Source of the DNA: Pocillopora verrucosa
Lineage: Eukaryota; Cnidaria; Anthozoa; Scleractinia; Pocilloporidae
DNA length: 64,000 nucleotides
Direction: 5' to 3'
Assembly (NCBI RefSeq): GCF_036669915.1
Contig: NC_089325.1
Coordinates: 7,031,359-7,095,358 of the forward strand
Shown here in pieces: positions 49,856 to 60,896 of this stretch. The number at the start of each line of letters is the position of its first letter. Position 1 is the stretch's first letter. The notes under the pieces are model-generated. The model was not told where the DNA came from and made no database searches. It was given only the letters and a program-made list of their open reading frames with translations. Made by a program: the position numbers and the translations under genes.

Positions 49856-51400
49856 ACAAAATGTTGATTTACTCTGAAGTGACCCTTGAGGAAGATGTCA
49901 GGCTTGGGAATAAATGCTGAGTAGTTCGCTACTTTGAATTAAACATTTAATTTAATCTCTAATAGAACAAATCATAAAACCTTGATAAGGACACAAAGCT
50001 GATTCCGCAACCTCTGTTATCTTTGCAATGTTTGGAAACTTAGATTTAAAATGTTTTCTCACTGCTTTTGTTTTTATTTCTTTGCTATTTTTTCGTTTTG
50101 TTGAGAGACCCTGGATTTCATAAACTTGCGGTTTAAATGCTTCACATTAGAAATGTTCAATGATCTTTTTTTTATATTTAGTTAAGATTCTTCTTCTTTT
50201 CAGTACAGTAGTTAATTATAGTTAATATTAATGAAGCGTATGCTTCTGGTATAAATGCGTGTAGCTGTAAAGTATCTGATATCCTGTAAAAGCTGTGTTG
50301 TTGTTTCAGTGTTTCAGTGAATGAACCGTAGATTTCTACATAGTTTAAGTTGATAAGTAGAGCTTGTTTAGCCCTTCAATTAGCGTGGTTAATGAATTAG
50401 AGTTAAACTAGTAGACACTAAATATCTGAACTAGCAAATGACGAAACTGAAATTAATCACAAAACTTTACCACCCGAAAATGGGGAAACTAGATGAAACT
50501 AAATAGTAGAAGATACCAAACATTGAATTTAAGGCTTGGAGTTAATAATTGGGCAACGTAGGAAGGAATGATGGAAAACAACTACATTGAGCTTATCGTT
50601 TGGATAAGGATATTTTCTTTTGGAAATCATATTGAGGATAGTTCCTTGTAGGGGAAATAATTGTAACTACCAGCTAGCACATAGAATAGATCGTATACTG
50701 ATGTAATCACTCTTATCAAGCAAATGAATTTCCAAATGAGTATGGAAATCATCCAGGATTCCAGTGGCTTTGCTTAATTACACTTTGATTGCATTGAAAA
50801 ATTGCATCACAGGCAGATAGACCTAGGAAATTGACTTGGCTATTTACGTATTTAATTTTAACTGCTAGTGAGATCACTATGGGTTGAGCTAAATGACGCT
50901 CCATCGAAAACTGCTCAAAACGTATACATCAGTGTCAGATGAAATAGTTAGGCCGTTTTTCTGCTTGAGACCATTTATTTATCCATTCATCTATTTATCT
51001 ATTTATTTATCCAGCTTTTTGCGTGGGGGGTCAAAGAGTTAGTTGCACCACAGCGAAGTCAGAATCCTTTTACTGGCTTCTGATGTAATATTGCAAATAA
51101 AAGGAACAGATGATAGCCAAGTAACATCTTGAAGTGATTCAAGGTGTAAACTTTCATATCGTATGTGTGGAATGCAGTTTTGAGACCGAGTGTTTTTGAA
51201 CCCGACCATGAAGTAAGGACTGGTTTTCTTTTGCAAAAAAAAAATTCAGCTTTATCGGGGCACACATGCCTAACTAACCATATAATTGGGTGGGTGGGAT
51301 AAGTCTAAAATTATCACCACTAATCGGCGTTACCACCAGCGCCTTTGTTCAAAAACTTGGCATATTAACTCCGCCCACGCTCCTTTAAATCGTGATGATG
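49856..51400. other. Intergenic after copy B
   Basis: 3'UTR of copy B. 50318-50790 matches 60273-60735 after copy C. A tetranucleotide-like stretch (tatttatccattcatctatt) lies at 50974-51012. No gene seen. Confidence 0.6.
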
Positions 51401-51412
51401 GCGGCTTACTTC

Positions 51413-51545
51413 CTCGGTAACCGGTCAAGTCGCCCGAGAGTCATCTCGCACGAAGTCATGTCACCCGAAACCTGAGTCATGTTGCCCGAAATTTTAATAA
51501 TGTCGCCCGCAAAAAAAAGCTAAGTCGCCCGAAAAAACAAATACT
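51413..51545 (+). mobile_element. One end of a GGTAACCGGTCAAGTCGCC foldback relative
   Basis: cggtaaccggtcaagtcgcc resembles the terminus of the element at 14893, followed by repeated tcgcccga/tcacccga words. No matching opposite end was found, so it is truncated or its end is degraded. Confidence 0.5.
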
Positions 51546-51889
51546 TAAAAGATCTGAATTTCAGACTGTAAATAGGTAATAACGTTGAAAAATTTTTATT
51601 ACTTAAGCGCTCTTTGTTTCCGACAACACCATGAAGATTCTTAAAGCGTTGTTCGTTCCTAACAACAAAGGGAAACGTTGTTCATTTCCAACAACAAAAT
51701 GCAGCGTTGTTCGTTCGGTATGTAATCGTTTCTTATTCACGGACGTTTCGTAAGTTTGACAAACTCTTGGTTTCTAACAATACCATGAGGACTTTGACCA
51801 CACAGAAATCGATCGTATGCTCGGAATTGAAATATATTTGAGTAACGATTCTAAAAGCGTTGTTCGTTTCTAACAACAAAGGGAAGCGT

Positions 51890-52495
51890 GTTGTAAAGTT
51901 TTGTGTTTGAGTTGCGGATTTTGTGATTCTGTTTTAAGTTTGTGTTGTAGAGTTTTGTGTTAGTGTTGCGGATTTTGTGAGTCTGTTTTAAGTTTGTGTT
52001 TGTGTTGTAGAGTTTTGTGTTAGTGTTGCGGATTTTGTGATTCTGTTTTAAGTTTGTGTTTGTGTTGTAGAGTTTTGTGTTAGTGTTGCAGATTTTGTGA
52101 TTCTGTTTTAAGTTTGTGTTTGTCTTGTAGAGTTTTGTGTTAGTGTTGCGGATTTTGTGATTCTGTTTTAAGTTTGTGTTGTAGAGTTTTGTGTTAGTGT
52201 TGCGGATTTTGTGATTCTGTTTTAAGTTTGTGTTGTAGAGTTTTGTGTGAATCACAAAATCCGCAACACTAACACAAAACTCTACAACACAAACTTAAAA
52301 CAGAATCACAAAATCCGCAACACTAACACAAAACTCTACAACACAAACTTAAAACAGAATCACAAAATCCGCAACTCAAACACAAAACTTTACAACACAA
52401 ACTTAAAGTTTGTGTTTGTGTTGTAGAGGTTTTCGCTAGTGTTGCGGATTTTGTGATTCTGTTTTAAGTTTGTGTTGAAAGTTTTGTGACTCTGT
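51890..52495. repeat. Minisatellite (54-60 bp unit) that switches strand
   Basis: About six direct units of gttgtagagttttgtgttag plus tgttgcggattttgtgattc and tgttttaagtttgtgt at 51890-52247. Then about three units in inverted orientation at 52248-52405, then again direct from 52406. The run can form a hairpin more than 150 bp long. Confidence 0.9.
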
Positions 52496-53012
52496 TTTGT
52501 TCTTACCGGCCACCGTACGAAGGATCTCTCTGGTGCTGATAAAGTTTGAATCGCGAAAGAGAGAAAAAGGCAATGGTCAGCGCATGTGGGTCTCGCTAAC
52601 CCAGGTACGTCATGTATGGGGAATTGTTGTATTTAAAGTATAGGACTTCATATACTAACTCTGTCTACTAACTCCGTCCGCATTCATGCGCTGTTCGACT
52701 GAGCGACAATGGAAACGAGAACTTTACTTCGTGAAACAAAAGATTTAATGTGCGTTTTCAAACTTTGTCAATTTCTCAGCCATCCTGTATAAATCGTGGG
52801 AAAACACCTAAATTTATGTGGTCCGAGAACGGGAACCACGAGAGCGAATTATTCATGACTATCTGGGACTCAGCGCTGCTTGGATATGTAAGACTGAGGT
52901 TGAGATCTGGCGGCGTAAGAGAGAGTTAACAGATGCAGCTATACGTGAAATACTAAAGGAAAACGTAAAATCATTTTCAATCGTCGGTTTTCACGGCGTG
53001 GCCGTCGGCTTA

Positions 53013-54905
53013 CACTATTTTGCGAAACGAAACGAAACCAGGCGAGATAGAACAAAACTAAAGGAATAATTTAGATATATTTTATAATAAGGTAAAGATA
53101 ACTTTCCCAAGAGTTTTGGAGTAATCGTTCGTTAACAAGAAGGATTTTTATTCATTTCGCAAAGTAGTAATTTAAGAAGAGTTACTATTTTGCGAAATGG
53201 ACTATTTTTGCCCTGCAGTGACAACGTGACCTCTTTCATGTCACAAAAAATACATTTAGACATTACAAATTAGTATATCACCAAAGAATTTGGCCTCCTC
53301 TCATTTCTCAAACCGTGTTAAAATATATTTCGCAAAATAGTAATTTTATGAGGGTTACTATTTTGCGAAATGAACTATTTTCACCCTGCGGTGACGACGT
53401 GACCTCTTTCATGTCACAAAAATACATTTAGACATTACAAATTAGTATATCACCAAAGATTTTGGCCTCCTCTTATTTTCTAAACCGTATCTCGCAAAAT
53501 AGTAAATTTAGGAGAGTTACTATTTTACGAAATGGGCTATTTTTTCTCCCTTTAATAACAATGGGTGCGTTCCTTTGGGAGAATCCGCATCAGGATTTCT
53601 GATCTGTGGCGTTCTTTTCGAGCAAATCCATTTTCAGATCAGTGATCTATCAAATCCACTCCAGACAAGGATTCATCGGATCACTGATCTGCGTGGTCTA
53701 AAGTCGGATCATTGATCCAACGCGTTCCTTTGGGCGAATGATCCGAAATTAATCGTTTTGCCCTGCGGTGCTCAATTTCAAACAAGTTGGTAATTCATAT
53801 ATTGACCGGAAAGATTGTTAGCAATCGCTCCACAAATTCTGCGATAAACGCGAAATAAAATCGATTTTGTAATGTTAAATCGATCGGCCACTGATCGCAG
53901 TCATTCAGGGTTCCCAAGTATTCATATCTTAATCAATACTTGCTTCTGTTTTAATTCCATCGTTTGAGTTTACCATGAAAAAATGTGCTGCTAATGAATA
54001 GTGCTAATTAGTGCTGAGTGAATATAATCTATTTGGCAAAATAGTAGTTTTTCTGACATTACTACTTTGCGAAATGCATTTTGTATGGAAAGCTAAAGAG
54101 GAGGTGACCGAGATCTTCGAAAATATACTAATTTGCAATATTTAAATGTATTTTTGTGACATGAAAGAGGTCACGTTGTCGCTGCAAGGTGAAAATGGTC
54201 CATTTCGCAAAATAGTAACTCTCCTATAATAACTATTTTGCGAAATATGTTTTAACACGGTTTAAGAAATAAAAGGAGGCCAAAGTCTTCGGTGATATAC
54301 TTATTTGTACTGTTTAAATGGATTTTTGCGACATGAAAGAGGTCACGTTGTCACCGCAGAGTGAAAATAGTCCATTTCGCAAAATAGTAACTCTCCTAAA
54401 TTTACTATTTTGCGAAATATATTTTAACACCGTTTAAGAGATAAGAGGAGGCCAAAGTCTTTGGTGTTATACTAATTTGTAATGTCTAAATGGATTTTTG
54501 TGACACGAAAGAGGTCACGTTGTCATTTCAGGGTGAAAATAGTCCATTTCGCAAAATAGTAACTCTCCTAAATTTACTATTTTGCGAAATATGTTTTAAT
54601 TTGGTTCAAGAAATAAGAAGAGGCCAAAATTTTTGGTATTATACTAATTTGTAATGTCTAAATGTATTTTTGTGACATGAAAGAGGTAACGTTGTCACCG
54701 CAGTGAAAATAGTCCATTTCGGAAAATAGTAACTCTTCTTGAATTACTACTTTGCGAAATGAATAAAAATCGTTCATGTTAATGAAAGATTAATCCAAAT
54801 TCTTGCGAAAGATATCTTTACCTTATTAGAATATATATCTGAATTATTCCTTTAGCTTTGTTCTATCTCGCCTGGTTTCGTTTCGTTTCATTTCGCAAAA
54901 TAGTA
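53013..54905. mobile_element. 1.9 kb foldback transposon made of palindromic units, TA duplication
   Basis: Inverted ends CACTATTTTGCGAAACGAAA and its complement at 54886-54905; the match continues past ccaggcgagatagaacaaa. TA at 53011-53012 and 54906-54907. Each arm carries three to four units of about 165-175 bp. Each unit has a palindrome of the form cgcaaaatagtaa..ttactattttgcg (near 53175, 53345, 53510; 54045, 54220, 54395, 54560, 54740) and the phrase gacctctttcatgtcac. The centre (53560-54020) has gcgttcctttggg twice and may be a further nested element. No transposase. Confidence 0.85.
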
Positions 54906-57589
54906 TAAGTCGTGGCCGTCCTGCCTGCACGACGTCCCTTCGCAAGACCCTGCGAGCGAATAACAGGTGCCTGATTGGTCCCGTTGCTAATTAAGCAAAA
55001 AAATTTGTGCACACGCAAGCAGAAATATCTGCTTACGAAGCACATGAGAAAAGAAAAAGTCTGTACTGCTTTAAAGTTCTGTGCGATTTTTAACGAGTAA
55101 AGGTGTGCGATTTTTAACGAGTAAAGGTGAGCATTTTGTTACGACCTTTTTAGGCGACGAAAAGTTCGTTTGTAAGGATAAGAATCGGTATATTATGTAT
55201 TTAGTTGCACTGCAATACATTAGGGAAAGCGATCGCATCCGTCTCGCGTTTTCCGATGTCTGTCCATCGATTTGTATTGCACATCGATTAACTCTAACAG
55301 AGCATATCATTGTTAATATTCCTTACATATGATCGCAACCATGAAGCTCTTAACGAAGATAAATAATGAACTTAATATATAATACGTACAGAAAGTTACG
55401 ATTATTGTCAGCTGGCTGTGATCAGTCACGGCGATTAAATTTTAGAATCAACGTTTCTGATGTATTTCAGATCCGTTCTTTTCAATATATGTTAACTTTG
55501 TGATTTATGTGAGTCTCAAGATTTGTTGTATCCTCTTAAAGTTTTCGCCTTTTTCTATGTTGCCAACCAGTCGGGCTTGAAATCTACGAATAAATTTATA
55601 TAGACTTGACATCGTCGGTTGACAAGTAAGAGTGATATGTTGGTGCTTGCTATTGTTTTTGAGAGAAAATAGTTGCACTTGAGAACAATTCCTGATATTA
55701 ACTGGTGAACATTTCCAGATAAAATCATGCACCTTGAAGGAAAGATTTTATGAGGCTTTCAGCGAAAAACCTAAAAATTGTTACACTTATTCGCCAAGCA
55801 GGGAGATTGTACTGGTTCAAAATCAGACAGTGTTGTTACGTAAATAACACACAAGATTATTACGTAAAAGATATTTGATGAACATACTAAACCTACGGTC
55901 CAGTATAATCAAGAATAAATTACAAACATGAATGAGATTTATATACAATGATATCAAAACTGTCGATGGTGTGGGTGAGAGGGAAACAAAAACTTTCTTA
56001 GAGCTAGAAATAAACTTGTTGCTTGCTTGCTTGCTAGATTACTAATAAGACTTGCACAGATACCCTAGCGGTAATATACTAAAGTAATTTTGCAGTTAAA
56101 ACACATTTTTTAAGTGTGGTGAATAGCATTGGCTCTAACCAAGTCTTATGACTTGTGTGCTAAACAAATTGCTCAATTTCAAGGAAAGGGAAAATACTAA
56201 TATGCACCCTGTCTGTATCCACTCCAGGCCTCTCAGCTATCAATGTCTTGATTCATATTAATAGAGATTAATATAATTTCACGTAAATTAGAAAGTTTGG
56301 CATTTTTTTGCCAGACTTTATGCTGGTTATTTATAATGTATACAGTCATCGTTAAATGAACTTTTTTCATCATTAGAAGACGACATTTTAAGACTTTTGT
56401 AAAGAACAATGTAGCAACCAGTTAATTTTACTGGCTCTTCAAGTAAATGTTACTGGCTCAAAAATTCACCAAAATAGGTATACAATGAAGGTTTTTTGTT
56501 CAAATGTGAAAACCCATTGTGAACAATGAGACCCGTGCAGTATCTGAAGTTATCCAGTCACCCCAGCACTTTGAAACTCAATCATGTATTAAACTTTTAA
56601 TACACAAGGACTAAAATAATGAGGTTTGTTATCAGGAGCTTTGCACTTCTCCTTTATAGGAAATGAGTGTATTTGCCAATTAAAAATCAACCACCAGCAG
56701 AGTCTTTGATATGATTGTTATGTAGTACTAATGATTAAAGTGCTGGCAAATGGACAACGTTCATGATATGCAAAACAGTGCAATCATGAATTTTGCTATT
56801 GACTTGAAACATACTTTGAATAATATTTGATGTTTGTATTTGCCATCTCATGCCAAAAGATTATCCAAAATTCTACTTCATCTGGAAACTGGACCAGTGT
56901 GAAGATGTTATGGAAGGCCCCCCAGAGTTATAAGGCTGGAAACATTAAATTCAGGTACTATAAAATTTGTGTTGATACAAATTAAAATCCTGTAATGAAA
57001 CACAAAGGGCATGTACGTACTGATAACTGCTGTGTGTTGAAAAATATAGGCTATCTTGATTTTAGAGCTACTTACATCTTCAACTAACAAGTATATTCCT
57101 GGCTGATATTTTAAGTTTGCTTGGCTGTTGTGAAAAAAAAAAAGGAATAAATGGAAGCTGAATAACTTTTAGAATCTGTTTTCTTTCTTTAGCCAGTTTA
57201 TTTTTATGCTATCCCATACTGATAAATTAATACTGATGTTATCATTAAGGAAAATATGTCTCAAAATCATAGGTTTTAGGCAGACTCAGTATTTGAGAAT
57301 ACTTGCTCTAAAGATGTTTTATTTAGAACTTACTTCAGTAATCTTGAGGCAGGTTGGAAAATGAGGTGAAGCTTCCTCCAAGCTAAGAGCAGGGCTATAA
57401 ATATCCCACTTTCTATAGTATGAAAAAACTGGAGTCTTCAGTTTACTATTACAGCTAATGCCCCACGGTTTGATTTCCCCCCTCCTCCCCTCCCAGAATT
57501 CCTTTAAGCTTCCTTGACAGTCTGAGGAAACTGATCTGCACTCTTACATGGAGAGAAGCATTATGAGCATCAAGCTGTTTCATCCAATA

Positions 57590-57801
57590 ATTAACCTTTT
57601 AATTCCCACATCAACTTTGTAATTCTCCTTACTATCAACCATACAATTCTTATAATGTTAGTTCAGAGAATTTAGTATTGGATTAACTAATTATCCCCAA
57701 ATTGATATTTTCCTTTTTTCTCATCACTTATCTGGTTGATATTGTGTTGATGTTGTAAGGAGAAATTCTCTCTTGGTCACACATGGGAGTCAAAGAGTTA
57801 A
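57590..57801. mobile_element. MITE, TTAACCTTTTAATTCCC ends
   Basis: Left end aattaaccttttaattccca, right end atgggagtcaaagagttaac. Same subfamily as 33070-33279. Present in copy C intron but not in the equivalent intron of B. Confidence 0.8.
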
Positions 57802-58348
57802 CACAACACAATGACCCAGACAGGTCTGAAGCAGTACCTCTCAGCGTGGATTCCAACATATCAAACAATAATAGATGAAAAAATTTGGGCAAGCAAAAGA
57901 GGATATATTTATCAATTACTTTTTGAATTCTATTTCAGAGCAAGTGTCTTGGAAAACACAAATCCTGTTGTTTACTATGAAGGATTTACTGCTCACCTGA
58001 AATGTAAGCTATGTTGTTATAAACATTTACTTGATGTTTAATTTATAACTTATAATTTTTTCAATTAAAGTTATAAAGTTTTGATAATCAAAATTTTGTT
58101 TGCTTCAATCTACAATTATTCTATAAATGTGTGATTTAATTTTTTTTCCTATAAGTTATGCCTTATTTAATCACTTCATGTAATTTAATTTCTATGCAGA
58201 CCAGTGCCCATCAGTAAAATGTGTTGTATGCCCAAATGGTGGCTATGAACCTGACAGTTATGGATGTAATACTTGCCAATGTAAGTTGTGACATATCAGT
58301 GGATTGTGTGACATGTAAAGAGAAAATTTAGGAATGAAAAATGTTTTT

Positions 58349-58434
58349 AACCCTTTAACTAATTAATTTAGAGGGAAATGTGTAGCAGCTAGAGGAGAGA
58401 ATTAATAATCAGATCTTGGGAGTTGTAGGGTTGA
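58349..58434. mobile_element. Internally deleted MITE (ortholog of 47172-47390)
   Basis: Only tttaaccctttaact and the last 70 bases up to gggagttgtagggttgag remain, in the same intron position as in copy B. Confidence 0.75.
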
Positions 58435-58486
58435 GACTATTTGACTGCTGAAGCAATTCTTTATTTTTTCAAATAGTTCTCAGTAC

Positions 58487-58775
58487 ATATATGCTATTCA
58501 CCAGATGGGAGGTCCATATTGGGAAAAAGCGTGCCCGGGGTCGGCCAAGGGTGGTACACAAGACAAAGAGCACAGTTTTTCCCACTACGGACCGACCTTA
58601 GATGGTGAATAACATTTTTATTTTTTTCTAAAAACTAACAAATGGTTGTGAAAAGAACCTGAATACCTGTGAGCGGGCCGGATGGGGAGAATACTGCCCA
58701 CTCTCGGAACCAATCAGATTGCAGGATTTGTAGAATACCGCCTGCTCACGAACTGAGAAAAAAATAAATATGAAC
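58487..58775. mobile_element. Insert of about 290 bp, ATTCACCATCTAAGGTCGGTCC type
   Basis: Absent from copy B between actcaa and tgtacatgctg (about 47438). Contains ctattcaccagatgggaggt and, inverted, ggaccgaccttagatggtga (about 58588-58608). Typical of short nonautonomous repeats; exact ends uncertain. Confidence 0.6.
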
Positions 58776-59692
58776 AATGTACATGCTGAATACATATGGC
58801 ATGATGTGTTAAGACAAAATAAGTGAATGGGTTTGGAATGATATTCTAATTTTTTGTATGGGATAAATAGCTTTTGATCATGTTTTTGTTGTATGATTTT
58901 CTGGTTAGTTCACAGATATTGTTCAGGCAGATCATAAAATTATACTTAACAGTGGAGTTGATTAATGTGCAGGGCAAAGATTGAACTTTGAATCAAACTG
59001 AATCCCAAATTGGGATGCCTCTGAGAGACCAATAGAAGCACTTTGTAGTTGCATGTAGCCTTGATAAGAATACTTGATGCCTTATTGCAGGTTCTTGTAA
59101 CGTGGCCTGTGCTGAGACATATGCTCCAGTATGTGGAACGGATGGTAAAACATACAGCAACAAGTGTAAAATGCAGCGTCATTCTTGTGAAAAAGAATCC
59201 ACAATTATGGTGCAGCAGATTGGTGTATGTGGTCAGTATCAAAGACTTTGATCATATTGATTAGTGATAGAAAGTTGAGGCAAAATAAGTATATTAGAGA
59301 AATTAACCATTTGAAGATTCCAATTATTGGAAGCTCAGGTTTTAGTTGAATTACACCGAAAGATATTAATACAGGAGAAAGTTTCTCAGAAATTTTTAAT
59401 AAGTAATAGTAATAGGATGGAGTGGATTGAGTCCAATTTAGTTTGTATACTCATACTAGTGATTACAAAATTGGACAACCATGAAGCAGGAGTCCCTTTT
59501 GTCAATCACAGTTATGATTAAGGACTAAATTTGAAGACTCAAAGTCCTTTACCAATTAATCATAACCATTACAATTTCCAAAAAATGCAATTAAGTACAG
59601 TTATCTGAGATAGTATCTGTTATAGACATTGTCTGGGGTAAAATTTCCTCCATTTTGGAAATTCCCTTGTTTAATGTTGAATGAGTGTAAAA

Positions 59693-59754
59693 TGGAAATA
59701 TCGGCCTTTGGAAAAAATGACACTATCACTGTATCTTACAATGGTGAATGTAAT
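59693..59754 (+). pseudogene. Remnant of the second Kazal exon in copy C
   Basis: Matches the 3' part of the B exon at 49240-49383 (tatcactgtatcttacagtg, ggtgaatgta) and keeps the donor ggtgag, but the acceptor and the Cys-rich first half including VCGTDG are gone. Not splicable as a domain. Confidence 0.8.
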
Positions 59755-60896
59755 GGTGAGTAACATTTACTGGTACTTTGAGGTGAGATAGAAAAAAGAA
59801 CTAATTCTGGAAAATACTGTTTTTATATGCATTCAGTCATGCACGGCAAGAGTTACTTTGGCCTAACAGTTGTACTACTTCCTTAATTGCCTAAGGGAGG
59901 GTTTAATGCTGACTTAGGTGCTATCTCCCTCTAATTAAAGGAGCTTGGTCAAATGCTAGTGGTGGGATGGGGTCCAAGTATGCTGATGATTTCCCTCTTT
60001 GATGAGGAAATACTGATGATTTCTAATTTTTAACAGACGGTGTACGGAATGGTCGGTGACCCATGTTTGTTTTATGAGCATTAATAGGGACCTGAATTTC
60101 CTTTTTTCTGTAGGCGCGGAAGAGACCGTGAAATCCTCAATTTTCTCTCTGATGTTGGCTTTCCTGGCACTGTTGATGTTTTCAGACCATTAGACAAAAA
60201 GTTGTGTTACTCTGAAGTGACTTTGAGGAAAATGTCGGGCTTGGGAATAAATGCTGTGTTGTGCGCTTCTTTGAATTAACCGTAGATTTTTATATAGTTT
60301 GTGTTGATAAGTAGAGATTTTTTAGCCCTTCAGTTACCGGAGGTAATGAATTAGAGTTTGACTATTAGACACTAAATATCTGAACTAGAAAATAACGAAA
60401 CTGAAATTAAATAAAAAGCTTTACCACCCGAAAATGGAGAAACTAAATGAAACAAAATAACAGAAGATGCAAGATATTGAATTTAAGGCTCGGAGTAAAT
60501 AAGGAAGGAACGATGGAAATCAACTGGATCGAACTTATTCTGCCGCTCAGGCTGTTTTCTTTTGTATATCGTATAAAGGATAGTTCCTTTAAGGGAAACA
60601 AATGTAACTACCAGTTAGCACATAGAATAGATCGTATACCAATATAAACACTCTTATTGAGTTACTGAATTTCCAAATAAATATCGACGTCATCCAGGAT
60701 TTCAGTGGCTTTGTTTCATTACACTGTGATTGGTCCAGACAAATTTCCTGGTATTTTTTTGCGTGAATCGATTCCACGGTTTACTGCACTCACACTATAT
60801 ATGCGACAAATTTATACTTGAACTAGTACAAGTAAAAAAAGCCAAAAGCGAACAAACAATACATTACAAAAAGAAAAACGGCTCAAAACGTGTTTT

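Larger units (their letters stand above)
39391..50790. repeat. Segmental duplication, left arm (carries copy B)
   Basis: Collinear with 52840-60735 from tgagatctggcggc (39466) through gcagaaatatctgc (39665), tcgatt-type flank (39880), gagtctcaa (43718), the Reeler exons, and the tail accacccgaaaatgg (50470). Nucleotide similarity is obvious by eye but not exact. Confidence 0.8.
56860..60193 (+). pseudogene. Reeler-antistasin-Kazal copy C, 5'-truncated
   Basis: Intact exons equivalent to B exons 3, 4, 5, 6 and 8: 56860-56954, 57939-58003, 58200-58280, 59091-59231, 60114-60193, all with GT/AG sites and no stop. Encodes second half of Reeler (NWTSVKMLWKAP), antistasin-like CPSVKCVVCPNG and DSYGCNTCQC, one Kazal (CAETYAPVCGTDGKTYSNKC) and tail FSLMLAFLALLMFSDH. 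Exons 1 and 2 (start codon, signal peptide, first Reeler half) are absent because of a deletion at about 56316. The second Kazal exon is reduced to its 3' part (59693-59754). With no signal peptide it is probably a pseudogene, although its remaining frame is clean. It could be rescued by an unseen 5' exon. AATAAA at 60246-60251. Confidence 0.8.
52500..60735. repeat. Segmental duplication, right arm (carries copy C)
   Basis: Partner of 39391-50790. The clear part starts at about 52840; weaker similarity from 52510 to about 38100. The arm has lost 44007-45810 and about 48657-49300 of the left arm and gained the 1.9 kb element at 53013 and an insert at about 58487. Confidence 0.8.

Noticed and set aside
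51851..52255. 134-residue minus-strand frame (Asn/Thr/Lys repeats)
   Set aside because: Translation of the 54-60 bp minisatellite; periodicity is DNA-level and unit length differences would be tolerated only by chance.
55071..55332. Overlapping frames on both strands in the right arm (and 39730-39936 on the left)
   Set aside because: Plus frame is broken in the left arm; the minus frames show some similarity but with irregular indels. Insufficient for a gene call.
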